DNA of 64,000 nt from Reichenbachiella agariperforans (GCF_900142205.1 NZ_FRAA01000002.1:370282-434281); one strand, 5' to 3'; numbered from the stretch's first letter, positions 44,262 to 53,648 are shown. The notes: generated by a model not told the origin, from the letters alone. Numbers and translations: made by a program.

Positions 44262-46265
44262 TTATATCAAGGGTATGGTCAATATGACTTGAGTTCCCAA
44301 TGCTTCTTGATTATCTCCTAGTAGGTCTAGGGTCTCAATCCCAATTTTGTTTTTACTTTTCTCATTGTACAATTCCAAACGGCTGGCAATAGCCTCCATG
44401 GCAAATGACTTGTGCGTGTTTCCTTTTGCTTCATTTCGCTTTTTGGCATTGGCTCTGCCTATGCCATTGTCCGTGATGATACACTGGATCAAGTCCGTTT
44501 CTGGTTTTGTAAATGCAACCGTCAGTTTTCGATCACCAGACTTGTGAAATAAGCCATGCTTGATGGCATTTTCTACATAGGGCTGAATGATCATCGTCGG
44601 GATTTGAAACTCTTCTGGGTAAATCCCTTCATCTACTTGCAGGTCATAGCTAAAGGTATCTTCGAATCGCAGTGTCTCTAGCTCCAGGTATTTTTCGAGC
44701 GTGTCTACTTCGTCTCTGAGGCTAATCGAGCCACTGTTACTAAAATGCAGGTAACTCCGAATCAGCTCAGCAAACATCGACAAATAGTCGCTTGCCAAGT
44801 CTTTTTTGTTGAGAATAATAAATTCTTGAATCGAATTGAGCACATTGAAGATGAAATGCGGATTCATCTGTGCTTTGAGTGCTTTTAACTCACTATCTCT
44901 GTATTGTTTTTCGAGAGCCAGTTGCTTTTGGGAGGCGATCAACTCTAGCTTTATCAATTCCGCTTTCTTGGCTTGTTTGAGTTTGGAGAAGTAGAACATA
45001 GCAGAGATGATGATCAAAAAAGTGCCTATTACAGATGCGATAAATAAGGATCTGTTTTTTTCACTTTCTGCTTCTGCTATCTTAATTTGGTTTTCTGCTA
45101 CTGCTTTTTCTCCTTTTAATTTTTCGGTCTCATACTTTATCTCCAGGTTTTTGATTGCTTTGATTTTCTCCTCGTTCAGAAATTTATTTTTCAGAGCAGA
45201 CAATTCATCTTTCTTATTCAAGGCTTTTTCATATTCTCCTGTCTTACGAAAGACATCTACCTGATGTCTTAGAATTTCGATTCTTGCCTTTTCGTCTTTC
45301 TGTGCAAGTAAATACGCCTGTTTCGCTTGATTTTTTGCGGTGATCATTTGGCCTCTGTTGTAGCTGATTTTTGAAAGCAAGAGGAGGTACTTGATTTGAA
45401 AGGTTTTATTCGTACCATCATAGTAAAGCTTTGCTTCATTGAGATAAGTTAATGCACTATCGTAACTGGCTTTTTCTACAAACACTTCGCTGATAAGAAC
45501 AAGTACTTCTCGGTAGCTGGAGGTTGGATCAGCCTTGGAAATATTTATAGCCTTTCGATAGTAATTGAGCGTAGAGTCAAGCATTTCTCTTTTAGCATAG
45601 ATCGTTCCGATATATTGATAATTCCATGACTGCAATTGAAGATTATTGATAGTATCTGCATATTGAAGTGATCTTCGAAAATATTCTTCGGCCTCCTGAT
45701 CATCGTTCATTGCCAAATAATTGCTCCCAATATTCATCATTGCCATTGCTTTATTGTAGCCTAGATTTTCATCTTCTGCATAATCAATCGCCTTTAGCAA
45801 GTACTGAATGGCCTTTTCATAATCACCTATATCTTGAAATATTTTCCCATAATTACTCATCATCCCAGTCAAGGCTCTTGTCTTTCTTAGGCCATCTGAT
45901 TGTCTATTAACAATTGTCTCGGCTTTATTTAAAAAGAAAAGTGCGGAATCATACGCTCCTTGCCATCGTTTAAGAGATGAAAGCTGAGAGGCCGCTAACA
46001 TCTCTCGTATCTCATTATTACCCTTAAGAGCAGACTGATAAGATTTTTTTAAATAGAACTCTTGTAGGCTATCACTTTCGAAAGTGTAGGTGTCAGATAA
46101 TTGATAGTAAATCTTTGATTGGGCTGAGAAATCAACAGTTGTGTCTAGCTGATGTAGATATGCTTTTCTCAAACTATCAACATCGATATTCTGAGAAAAC
46201 AATATTCCATTTGATAAAATAGAAAAAAGTAAAAGAAATATCTGTTTTAGGTTTGAACTCATCAT
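44262..46265 (-). CDS. TPR-containing LytS/YehU-type sensor histidine kinase
   Basis: A 667-residue membrane kinase. Signal peptide, then about 370 residues of TPR repeats in the periplasm, a coiled coil (KLKGEKAVAENQIKIAEAES), one transmembrane helix (SLFIASVIGTFLIIISAMFY, about 407-427), then the His_kinase module with His470 in KAQMNPHFIFNVLNSI and the ATP-binding N box QPYVENAIKHG and G box DNGIG. This layout is common in Bacteroidota, where the signal is unknown. It precedes the LytTR regulator and has the shared direct repeat upstream of its start. Confidence 0.93.
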   Translation of the reverse strand: MMSSNLKQIFLLLFSILSNGILFSQNIDVDSLRKAYLHQLDTTVDFSAQSKIYYQLSDTYTFESDSLQEFYLKKSYQSALKGNNEIREMLAASQLSSLKRWQGAYDSALFFLNKAETIVNRQSDGLRKTRALTGMMSNYGKIFQDIGDYEKAIQYLLKAIDYAEDENLGYNKAMAMMNIGSNYLAMNDDQEAEEYFRRSLQYADTINNLQLQSWNYQYIGTIYAKREMLDSTLNYYRKAINISKADPTSSYREVLVLISEVFVEKASYDSALTYLNEAKLYYDGTNKTFQIKYLLLLSKISYNRGQMITAKNQAKQAYLLAQKDEKARIEILRHQVDVFRKTGEYEKALNKKDELSALKNKFLNEEKIKAIKNLEIKYETEKLKGEKAVAENQIKIAEAESEKNRSLFIASVIGTFLIIISAMFYFSKLKQAKKAELIKLELIASQKQLALEKQYRDSELKALKAQMNPHFIFNVLNSIQEFIILNKKDLASDYLSMFAELIRSYLHFSNSGSISLRDEVDTLEKYLELETLRFEDTFSYDLQVDEGIYPEEFQIPTMIIQPYVENAIKHGLFHKSGDRKLTVAFTKPETDLIQCIITDNGIGRANAKKRNEAKGNTHKSFAMEAIASRLELYNEKSKNKIGIETLDLLGDNQEALGTQVILTIPLI

Positions 46266-46307
46266 ACTGACGAAAATACAATGAAGAATTAACTCTCCTA
46301 TGGAGAA

Positions 46308-46339
46308 ACTTGCTGAAAGTATGATTTAAGTTGCTAAAG
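46308..46339 (+). promoter_or_regulatory. candidate LytTR-type direct repeat upstream of the kinase
   Basis: ACTTGCTGAAAG (46308-46319) and AGTTGCTAAAG (46329-46339), 21 bp apart, 43 bp before the kinase ATG. It is almost the same as the pair before the adhesin (43450-43481), so autoregulation by the LytTR protein is likely. sdaA lies on the other side, about 126 bp away. Confidence 0.55.
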
Positions 46340-46464
46340 GTGAATTTGGTAGTCGTCCACCATTTGGATTTACCTTCTCCGTCAACACCACTCTTCCCCT
46401 AAGATCAAACAAGGACAATTGTAGATCCTTCACTACCTTTGTGCCACAACAAACCCCAAAAATA

Positions 46465-47376
46465 ATGTGTTTTCTATTCGATAGTTTCGAAGGATGGAAG
46501 ACCTATAGCCAAACTCATAATCAGCAGCTACATGAGGTAGTACTGGACTATGAGAAGGAGCAAAAAGGTGCTTCCGAATCTGACATCTGGTCGGGCTTAG
46601 CCAAAGCCTACCAGGTCATGAAAGATGCCGTCCATACCGGTACGACAGAGGAGATGAAATCCCGATCAGGCATGATCGACAATGGTGCCAAAAAAGTCGC
46701 CAACTCTGACATCACAGTCCTCTCTCCCGAATTCAAATTATTGATCTCCAGCGCTCTAGGTGCCAAAGAGGTCAACTCCTGCATGGGGCGAGTGGTCGCA
46801 GCACCCACTGCCGGTGCATCGGGCATCTTGCCGGGCGTGTTCACCACCCTACAGTCCATACATCATCTAGAAGATCAGACGATCTACGAAGCGTTGTTGA
46901 TCGGGGCGGGCGTTGCTTTGATCTTGGAGCAGAAAGCTTCGCTGGCTGGAGCCGTCGGAGGGTGTCAGGCAGAGACAGGCAGCGCAGCAGCGATGGCTTC
47001 TGCAGGGATCGTATATTGCCTCGGTGGATCGACTGATCAGATCTTCAATGCCGCGGGCATCACCATCCAGTGCATGCTCGGACTGGTCTGCGATCCCGTC
47101 GCGGGACTCGTAGAAGTCCCTTGCGTCGTACGCAACGCCAGTGCAGCGGCCATAGCCAACTCATCTGCGCAGATCGCACTCTCTCACGTCAGCAGCGTGA
47201 TACCTGTCGACGAATGTGCAGAAGCAATGGGAGAGGTCGGTCAGAGCATGGAGTCCCGCTACAAAGAAACTGCACAAGGGGGGCTCGCCGCTACCAAAAC
47301 AGGCCAAGCGCTTGCCAAAAAGATATTGATTCAGGATATAGAAATATTGCCTTCTCAAGACGCTGAAGAGGATTAA
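46465..47376 (+). CDS. sdaAA: L-serine ammonia-lyase, iron-sulfur-dependent, alpha subunit
   Basis: Converts L-serine to pyruvate and ammonia with a [4Fe-4S] cluster. I start at 46465 (MCFLFDSFEGWKTYSQ), which matches the family N-terminus better than the ATG at 46441. The 303-residue protein has the alpha-subunit motifs: CMGRVVAAPTAGASG, GGCQAETGSAAAMAS and GLVCDPVAGLVEVPCVVRN, whose cysteines hold the cluster. The beta domain is not fused and no beta gene is in the window, so the partner, if any, is elsewhere. Confidence 0.92.
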   Translation: MCFLFDSFEGWKTYSQTHNQQLHEVVLDYEKEQKGASESDIWSGLAKAYQVMKDAVHTGTTEEMKSRSGMIDNGAKKVANSDITVLSPEFKLLISSALGAKEVNSCMGRVVAAPTAGASGILPGVFTTLQSIHHLEDQTIYEALLIGAGVALILEQKASLAGAVGGCQAETGSAAAMASAGIVYCLGGSTDQIFNAAGITIQCMLGLVCDPVAGLVEVPCVVRNASAAAIANSSAQIALSHVSSVIPVDECAEAMGEVGQSMESRYKETAQGGLAATKTGQALAKKILIQDIEILPSQDAEED

Positions 47377-47422
47377 TGAGTTCTTTTATCGCACCTCTGT
47401 TGGTCAATTTCCAAAATGAGCC

Positions 47423-47749
47423 TTACGTACCAATCATTTCTCGGGCGTTTAGGATGAGGTTGCACTGAATGAGGGCGATTTTGAGTTCCTCGAACTCTTC
47501 TCGGGTGAGGTTGATCTGGAGGTCTGCAATAGGAGTGGATAGCAAGATTCGCTCACGGTTGTCAGGGAAGAAAACGGCGTGCTGGTTAAAATCTGTCTCG
47601 CTAACGCCGCGGATGAAGGTGTAGAAATCTCCTTTTTCGAACCCCATCAAGATGTTGTTGAAATGGAGGCCAAATCGATCGCAGTTTTTGCATTGGCTGA
47701 TGTGATAGTTGGGGCCTTCTATGAGGGCATTGGGTTCGCACTTACTCAT
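47423..47749 (-). CDS. DUF6686-like small Cys protein
   Basis: I start at 47749 (MSKCEPNALIEGPNYHISQC); the frame is open back to 47818, but that stretch holds the terminator of the upstream gene. The 108-residue protein has CKNCDRFGLHFNN (CxxC) near residue 20 and a hydrophobic C-terminal half. It resembles the small Bacteroidota family DUF6686, of unknown role, with possible metal binding. Convergent with sdaA. Confidence 0.65.
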   Translation of the reverse strand: MSKCEPNALIEGPNYHISQCKNCDRFGLHFNNILMGFEKGDFYTFIRGVSETDFNQHAVFFPDNRERILLSTPIADLQINLTREEFEELKIALIQCNLILNAREMIGT

Positions 47750-47773
47750 GATTGGTAGGGTTTTGGGTAGATG

Positions 47774-47810
47774 AAAAAAGTAAAGCGGATGCCCGTCTGG
47801 CACCCGCTTT
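47774..47810 (-). terminator. terminator of the heme uptake operon
   Basis: AAAGCGGATGCC / GGCACCCGCTTT, a 12-bp stem with one mismatch and a 5-nt loop, then TTTACTTTTTTC on the minus strand. It directly follows the DUF6607 stop at 47815. Confidence 0.88.
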
Positions 47811-47814
47811 TGAC

Positions 47815-48753
47815 TCAATTTAAAGCACTAAGCAATTGATCGCTCTTTAAGTGTTTTTGGATGACTTCCTTGATTTTGGATTGTGCCAGTTCGGAGTTGT
47901 ATGGGCTCACATCCATCATCTCTTTTTCTAATCCAAATAAACGCTGATAGAGAATTTTATCCTCTACTTTCATGTTGATGGCTATGTCCTTTTTGGTGGC
48001 AAATAATTCGTCCCAGACGATGCGTACATCGTTCCAATAGCTGGCATTGGCTGTCCACCATTCTTGAGCCACTTGGCATTGGCTGTCGTCTACTTTGGTA
48101 TAGGTATTCCATCCTTTTTCCTCTGCGATCAGTGTTTCGCTATCCTCCTCGCGCAGGACTTTGTCATTGTCCTGCTCATGCAACCAGCCGTAGGAGGTGA
48201 TCTCTTGGCGGTTGGTTCTGGTCATGACGTTATAGTCCTTTCGTTTGGTACGGTCTCTACGTGGCAGAGGAGCATCGGCAGTGTTTTCCCAGTAGTGACG
48301 ACCATCGTAGTGCACCCAAGTAGCAGAGCCTTCGTATCTGGGGCTGTCATCTACTTGATACACTTTTTGTGTCCATTGCCCTTTGACCTCTTTGGCAGGT
48401 AGACTAGTATAGATCCACTGGCTGTTTTTGTCATAGGTATAGAGGTCGGTGTTTTCGTAGAGCCAGTCCTGTCTCCAGTGCTTGATGATCATGGTGTCAC
48501 CGATGACAAGGAGATGTTGAAGGACGATTTTGTCTTTCTCTTCTTCCACAGGGATCACATATTCTAGCGCACCAGATCTATAGTTGTCATAGTAGGCGTA
48601 GTCCGCATTGGGAGAGAAAGTCTCAGCGAAGTTGAACGAGACTTTGTAGCAACCACACATGGCAGTGATGGCATCTATGTCTTGTTTCTTTTTGTTTTGT
48701 GCGATAGCCGTACTGGTCACGAGGATGAGTACAGCAGCGATTAATTGCTTCAT
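47815..48753 (-). CDS. DUF6607 family exported protein
   Basis: A 312-residue protein with signal peptide MKQLIAAVLILVTSTAIAQ. It is rich in Trp and Tyr (WRQDWLYENTDLYTYD, GQWTQKVYQVDD, WWTANASYWNDVR) and has a CGCYKVSF motif near residue 33. It matches DUF6607, which in Bacteroidota often travels with HmuY and TonB receptor genes. Here it is the last gene of that operon, before a terminator. A periplasmic role in heme or iron handling is inferred from context only. Confidence 0.8.
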   Translation of the reverse strand: MKQLIAAVLILVTSTAIAQNKKKQDIDAITAMCGCYKVSFNFAETFSPNADYAYYDNYRSGALEYVIPVEEEKDKIVLQHLLVIGDTMIIKHWRQDWLYENTDLYTYDKNSQWIYTSLPAKEVKGQWTQKVYQVDDSPRYEGSATWVHYDGRHYWENTADAPLPRRDRTKRKDYNVMTRTNRQEITSYGWLHEQDNDKVLREEDSETLIAEEKGWNTYTKVDDSQCQVAQEWWTANASYWNDVRIVWDELFATKKDIAINMKVEDKILYQRLFGLEKEMMDVSPYNSELAQSKIKEVIQKHLKSDQLLSALN

Positions 48754-48764
48754 GATTTAAATTG

Positions 48765-49184
48765 TTATTTGGATAAAAAGATCAATTTCAGTTTTGGATA
48801 GTCATAGGCGAGTAGACAAAGATTGGCACCTAGATAGAGACCGGTCATCATCAGTTCGCCCACTTCATGTGGTTCGAGAAATGCATGAAAGAGAAAGATG
48901 TTGAGTGTAATGGGTACCGACATGACGGCACCCATTAAGGAAAACACTTGACTGATTAAGAAGAGACCACATAGAATCTCACTCACACCGAGAAATGGCC
49001 AGAAGTATCCACTCTGTTTCATTCCTCCGATGAGGGCTTTGATCTTGACTACATGATCCGGCAAATCTTGTTTGACCACACTGGATTCAGCTTTTGGGGC
49101 TTTAGGGACGAACTTGGTCACGCCACCGTAGACCAACAGCACACCCAGTGCGATCCGAACAACAAAAATGATTATAGACTTCAT
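48765..49184 (-). CDS. DoxX-like membrane protein
   Basis: I start at 49184 (MKSIIIFVVRIALGVLLVYGG), since the longer frame to 49313 overlaps the end of the HmuY gene and adds an S/T-rich run. The 139-residue protein has four helices with the DoxX pattern (RIALGVLLVYGGVTKF, GYFWPFLGVSEILCGLFLI). DoxX proteins sit in the inner membrane; roles proposed include redox and sulfur metabolism. It lies between HmuY and DUF6607 in the heme operon, 10 bp from its neighbour. Confidence 0.8.
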   Translation of the reverse strand: MKSIIIFVVRIALGVLLVYGGVTKFVPKAPKAESSVVKQDLPDHVVKIKALIGGMKQSGYFWPFLGVSEILCGLFLISQVFSLMGAVMSVPITLNIFLFHAFLEPHEVGELMMTGLYLGANLCLLAYDYPKLKLIFLSK

Positions 49185-49194
49185 GTCCTTCGAT

Positions 49195-50703
49195 TTAGAG
49201 TAGCTCGTAGACAAACTGAGAATGTCCTCTTTCTCCCTCGTCACTGAGGAGTTTGGTGAACTTGAGCTTGAAGTAGTTGTTTTCGGTATCACGTATGACG
49301 AAATATCGATCATCTTTGGCTATCCCTGCACTACTGTCCCTCCACTCACTACCGATGATGGCTCTGTTGTCACTGATCAGACTTGCTTCGTCCACATCAC
49401 TTAATGAGAAAGAATCGTATGATGGGACGTCATGAGTAGTCGTGACCCCTTCAGAATCCGTGGTATAAGTCGTCACCTGATAGAGCGCAGTACCGCCGAG
49501 AGTGTTATGCAAAGCATAGTCCGAATAGGTCAGTCCAGCACCAAACCCAAAATCAAAACCATAATAAGAGTATACACCGCTAAAGTTGATGTCCCATTGA
49601 CTGGCACTAGGCTCCACCGCTACTTCTTTTTGGTCTACTATACTGAAGTAGGTATGGTTAGCGCTGGTATTCTTACTGAAGATAGCTTCCGAAATATTTG
49701 TTTCGTCAAGTGGTGCATACTGTAGTTTGTACTGGTCACCATCTAATAGTACTCTGATCTTATAGAAGCCTCTGTGGTCTCCTGTAGTTGTTAGTCCACC
49801 TTCTAGGTTGTGCTCTTCTGGGATTTCGCTACCTAGAGAGACTATATATACTTTGTTGTCTTCATCAGTTGCCGAGATTTCAGAAATAGCAGTACCCTCT
49901 AACGTACCTTCTTTGATATCTGTGTATGGGCCATACATACTATAACCAAGCTCTAAGCCTCCTAATAATTCTTCGACATTAGATACTGTCACGGGCTGGC
50001 CGAAAGAAGATAATTGAAGTGGCGTATCAAATACTGTTTCGGAGCTGACGATAGCTAGATCATTGTGCTCAGAAATTTCTACCGCTGTTACCAATAATGC
50101 TGCGTTGAGGAAGACTCTATTTTCAGCACCAGAGTAAAAAGCTAATTCCCATTGGTCCCTACGAACCGCCGTTTGTGCAAAGTTGCTGAGGTCTATGTAG
50201 CATTGGTTGGGCATATTTGAGCCTCCCGTCAACAGATCTATTGTGCCTCCTTGGGCAATCACCTCCTCGAATAGGACAGACACTGTAGTCGTACCTACGA
50301 ATTCGGGACTTTCTTCTCCATCAATCGCTGCGAGTGTAGCTGTGAGGTCATTGCCTGAGGCGATGAACTCTACCAACCTCGTGATGCTGAAGCTGGCACT
50401 TTCTGAGCCTGCAGGAACGGTAACCGTCACTACGCCATCCGTAGCAGTCGGAGAGGTACTGTAGTCTGTCCCGTAGACTACACCATTTTCACTGAGGTCT
50501 ATCGTTACAGTTGTTTCAGTCACTGTAGGGATAGAAAAATTGACTTGCAATATCGCTGTTTCGTCCAGCTGAGCCAGTCCTACCGTACTCGTCTGAAAAG
50601 AAGCCTCGAATATTCGTTCAACTTCGTTCTCATCGCAGGCAGAGAATCCCACGACAATGGTGAGCAGTAGAAGACCCGTTAATTTGTTGATATAATGTTT
50701 CAT
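49195..50703 (-). CDS. HmuY family heme-binding lipoprotein
   Basis: A 502-residue lipoprotein. The lipobox is GFSAC at residues 19-23 (Cys23). Residues about 30-140 are a Calx-beta/Ig-like domain (ATDGVVTVTVPAGSESASFSI); the rest matches the HmuY fold, with NQCYIDLSNFAQTAVRRDQW at the start and SQWDINFSGVYSYYG near 380. HmuY proteins take heme from host or environmental proteins and pass it to a TonB receptor. It is 30 bp downstream of that receptor gene. The N-terminal extra domain makes it longer than the Porphyromonas protein (about 216 residues). Confidence 0.87.
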   Translation of the reverse strand: MKHYINKLTGLLLLTIVVGFSACDENEVERIFEASFQTSTVGLAQLDETAILQVNFSIPTVTETTVTIDLSENGVVYGTDYSTSPTATDGVVTVTVPAGSESASFSITRLVEFIASGNDLTATLAAIDGEESPEFVGTTTVSVLFEEVIAQGGTIDLLTGGSNMPNQCYIDLSNFAQTAVRRDQWELAFYSGAENRVFLNAALLVTAVEISEHNDLAIVSSETVFDTPLQLSSFGQPVTVSNVEELLGGLELGYSMYGPYTDIKEGTLEGTAISEISATDEDNKVYIVSLGSEIPEEHNLEGGLTTTGDHRGFYKIRVLLDGDQYKLQYAPLDETNISEAIFSKNTSANHTYFSIVDQKEVAVEPSASQWDINFSGVYSYYGFDFGFGAGLTYSDYALHNTLGGTALYQVTTYTTDSEGVTTTHDVPSYDSFSLSDVDEASLISDNRAIIGSEWRDSSAGIAKDDRYFVIRDTENNYFKLKFTKLLSDEGERGHSQFVYELL

Positions 50704-50733
50704 CGTTTTATGATAAATGATTTTTGTTATTTG

Positions 50734-53094
50734 TTATTTTTTGAAAGTGTAGGAAAGGTTGATGAAATAAGATCGTCCGTAGGCGAAGACCATGCTAGAT
50801 GGTGAGCTACCCCCATGTGCCGAGGCAGAGGGTAAACCAGAAGCATTGACTTGCACCACATTGAGTAAGTTTCGTGCGCCTAATTTGATTCTAAAGGCTT
50901 CATCAAAAAAGCTCTTTTGGATGCTCATGTCCATCAGTGAATACGGATCCATGAGGACTTTATAAGCTCCTTCGTCATCTTGGTAATACCGTTCGCTCGA
51001 CCCATTGTATTTGAAATTGACCGAAAACTGTGTTTCCAGCGGTCTGAGTAAATAGCTGAGGCTAGCTGTACCCGATAGCGTGTATACATAGTCTTCATTT
51101 TGGTTTTCGTTTTGTTCGAACTGGCGAGCACCGATGTAGGATGCGCCGATTTGGGCTGACAAAGCACGGTAGATCAATTGGTGGTTTGTAGAGATACCTA
51201 TAGTTTGGTATTCGTCGATATTGAGATAGGTAGATCGCTGGATACTGCTCGGTGCATCAGGGTTTTCTTCAGTGATGATAGCCATACCAATTTTGCCATG
51301 AATGTCAAAGTATGATCCTTTGATTTCATTTTTGAGTAGTAGCTCACCGAGACTACTGGACTTGCTCAGATTGAGCACGACAGATATCCCGTCCTCTGGG
51401 TTCAAATCCTGATTGCCAGTCACGTCATGGTTCGCATCTACAAAGTACCGGAAAAGCTGTGTATAGGTAGGCGTCTTATAGGCCGACCCTACTACCAGCT
51501 GGGCGCTAAACTGTTTCGGTGCACGCCATAGCGTCGATACGGACCAGATCATGTGTTGATTATAGGCAGAGTTATGATTGAGCCGGAGACCTGGCGTGAT
51601 ACTGATAGCAGCAGTAGGCGTCCAAGTTGCTAAGGCGAAAGCATCTAGGTTACTCAGGCTTTGTTCGGCGATATCGCTGGAATAGGCTCCACTAGCGACT
51701 GCATCGTACCCTGTCTGATAGTCGGCTTCATAGCCCGCAGTGATCGACAACCACGACAGTTGATTCAGTATGTTTTTGAGTGTCCCTTTACTATACAGGT
51801 AGTCACTTGATTGTTCTAGGTTTAGTCCTCCTGACGAGGTTTTGGATTGTCTTTCTAGATCGTAGACATATTCTTCTTTGGACCGAGATTGCGCTTGATA
51901 GGAAAAGAACAAATTCATGGGCATGGAATCAAAGCGGTGGTTAATACTCAAGCGGTGGGCTTGTCTATCGGTGACGTATCGATTGTCTTGCGCTTTGTAC
52001 TCTGGCAGACCATCTATGCCTACTCCTCCAATTAGAATCGTATCATGAATGAATAATTCTTCATGATAGTAGTCATACCCATAGGTTAGGATAGTTTTGG
52101 CAGAGAGGCTATAGTGCAGTTGCCCACCTAGATGGATCTGTTCTTTTGGATTCCATTCATAACCTCTGACTCCATCAGAGCCATAGTAGTTGACTCCTTG
52201 ATGATCATTTTTGAAGCCTTTGAAATCATTGTGGTTGGCATTAGCAGTGACATGAAGCTTGCTACCGAGATGGCTCTTGACCGTTAAACGCTGGATGTGC
52301 CTGCCTTCGTCAGACCAGTTGTATTCACCACCTACCGTTTCTTCTTGGATGGCTGCTTGTATACTGAACCGCGTATCACCACCTTTTTTGGTGACAATGT
52401 TAATCACTCCTGCGACTGCATTCGAACCATAGAGCACTCCCATAGCTCCTTCGGATATCTCGATGCGCTCTACCTGATCCAAATTGATCTGTGTAATATC
52501 TATGTTGTTGCCAGCTCCATTGTCACTGACCATGGGGACATTGTCTATGAGGATCTTGACATACTCCCCCCCTAGACCAAACATGTTGACGGTTGATCGT
52601 CCAGTACTCGGATCAGGCATCACGTTGATATTGTTATTGAAGTTGAGCACATCGCTCAGGTCATTGCCTCCTAACCGCTGGATAGATTGACTATCCATCT
52701 GATCCACGACGAACAGTGTGGTATTGAGCGAACTACTTTGTTCGGTAGCGGAGGTGATAGTCACATCTTCTAGCAGGTCGCTACGTTCGGTGAGGTAGAG
52801 CGTGTGATTGTCAGATTGATCCAGACGCTGGCTGAGCGGGTCAAAACTAATGTGCTGTGTCTCTATCGTCAGCGGATAGGCGACCGAACCGAGCCTGACA
52901 TGACCGTCTAAATCAGAGACACGTTGAATGGCTTTTGACTCACCATGAGGATAGAGTAGTACCGCAACACCTACGATGGGTTCGTTATCACTAGAGAGGA
53001 AACGCAAAGACTTTTCTTGCCCAAAAGTCTCCCCGAAGAGTAGGGTCAACAGTGCACATGCTAGTGCAAATATGTAAATGAGTTTTGCTTGCAT
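50734..53094 (-). CDS. TonB-dependent heme receptor (HmuR-like)
   Basis: A 786-residue outer-membrane receptor. Signal peptide, a carboxypeptidase-regulatory-like domain (about 28-110), the plug (about 120-235; GGEYVKILIDNVPM, LDQVERIEISEGAMGVLYGSNAVAGVINIVTKKGG-type) and a 22-strand barrel ending YFINLSYTFKK. It is the first gene of an operon with HmuY, DoxX and DUF6607, which points to heme. A perfect inverted repeat covers its start codon and fits iron control. Confidence 0.9.
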   Translation of the reverse strand: MQAKLIYIFALACALLTLLFGETFGQEKSLRFLSSDNEPIVGVAVLLYPHGESKAIQRVSDLDGHVRLGSVAYPLTIETQHISFDPLSQRLDQSDNHTLYLTERSDLLEDVTITSATEQSSSLNTTLFVVDQMDSQSIQRLGGNDLSDVLNFNNNINVMPDPSTGRSTVNMFGLGGEYVKILIDNVPMVSDNGAGNNIDITQINLDQVERIEISEGAMGVLYGSNAVAGVINIVTKKGGDTRFSIQAAIQEETVGGEYNWSDEGRHIQRLTVKSHLGSKLHVTANANHNDFKGFKNDHQGVNYYGSDGVRGYEWNPKEQIHLGGQLHYSLSAKTILTYGYDYYHEELFIHDTILIGGVGIDGLPEYKAQDNRYVTDRQAHRLSINHRFDSMPMNLFFSYQAQSRSKEEYVYDLERQSKTSSGGLNLEQSSDYLYSKGTLKNILNQLSWLSITAGYEADYQTGYDAVASGAYSSDIAEQSLSNLDAFALATWTPTAAISITPGLRLNHNSAYNQHMIWSVSTLWRAPKQFSAQLVVGSAYKTPTYTQLFRYFVDANHDVTGNQDLNPEDGISVVLNLSKSSSLGELLLKNEIKGSYFDIHGKIGMAIITEENPDAPSSIQRSTYLNIDEYQTIGISTNHQLIYRALSAQIGASYIGARQFEQNENQNEDYVYTLSGTASLSYLLRPLETQFSVNFKYNGSSERYYQDDEGAYKVLMDPYSLMDMSIQKSFFDEAFRIKLGARNLLNVVQVNASGLPSASAHGGSSPSSMVFAYGRSYFINLSYTFKK

Positions 53095-53119
53095 TATTTA
53101 GATTAGTTCTAAATAATGC
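53091..53119. promoter_or_regulatory. candidate iron-regulator operator over the heme receptor start
   Basis: GCATTATTTAGA - TTAGT - TCTAAATAATGC, a perfect 12-bp inverted repeat with a 5-nt spacer. Its left end contains the receptor's start codon (53092-53094, read on the minus strand). The TTAGATTAGTTCTAA core looks like DtxR/IdeR sites and the AT-rich arms like Fur boxes; which regulator binds cannot be told. Confidence 0.6.
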
Positions 53120-53231
53120 AAATGTGGGATGAGAAATGCTCCCTGTCAATCACTACAGCTAGTGATTCGTATCGCTAGTTCTAGTGAAATATTCTAATTT
53201 GAGAGGAAACACAGGAAATTCTTATGGTTTA

Positions 53232-53648
53232 CTATCCCTGAATAATCTCGAAACTATGTGTCATTTCGATCTCTGGGGAGAGCGAAGAGGCCACACTACA
53301 GTAGCTTTCAACTGCTAGGTTGATGATGCGTTCGGCCTCTTTATCCGTGAGATCCGGAGAGGTGATAATGAATTTTTTGTGAATCTTGGTAAACTTGGCT
53401 GGGTGGCCTTCGGCACGTTCAGCGACAGACTCCACTTTGAGGTCTACGAAAGTTTTTCTTCTTTTTTTGATCATCGATACGATATCCACAGCAGCACACC
53501 CTGCCAGGCCAGAAAGTACTAAATCCATCGGGGATTGATTTTTTTTCTCTTCCTGTGGATACATGTCCATTTGGATGGTATTACCTGCCTGATTGGTTGC
53601 TTCGAATTCTTTGTCTGCTCTGTAGACTAATGTGGATGATATCGCCAT
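53232..53648 (-). CDS. OsmC family protein
   Basis: I start at 53648 (MAISSTLVYRADKEFEATN); the upstream codons are less likely. The 138-residue protein has the OsmC/Ohr fold, with SPMDLVLSGLAGCAAVDIVSM carrying the first redox Cys and VESYCSVASSL the second. Members reduce organic hydroperoxides or act on acyl groups. The pattern fits the YhfA-like OsmC branch. It lies upstream of the heme receptor on the same strand, with the operator between. Confidence 0.9.
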   Translation of the reverse strand: MAISSTLVYRADKEFEATNQAGNTIQMDMYPQEEKKNQSPMDLVLSGLAGCAAVDIVSMIKKRRKTFVDLKVESVAERAEGHPAKFTKIHKKFIITSPDLTDKEAERIINLAVESYCSVASSLSPEIEMTHSFEIIQG

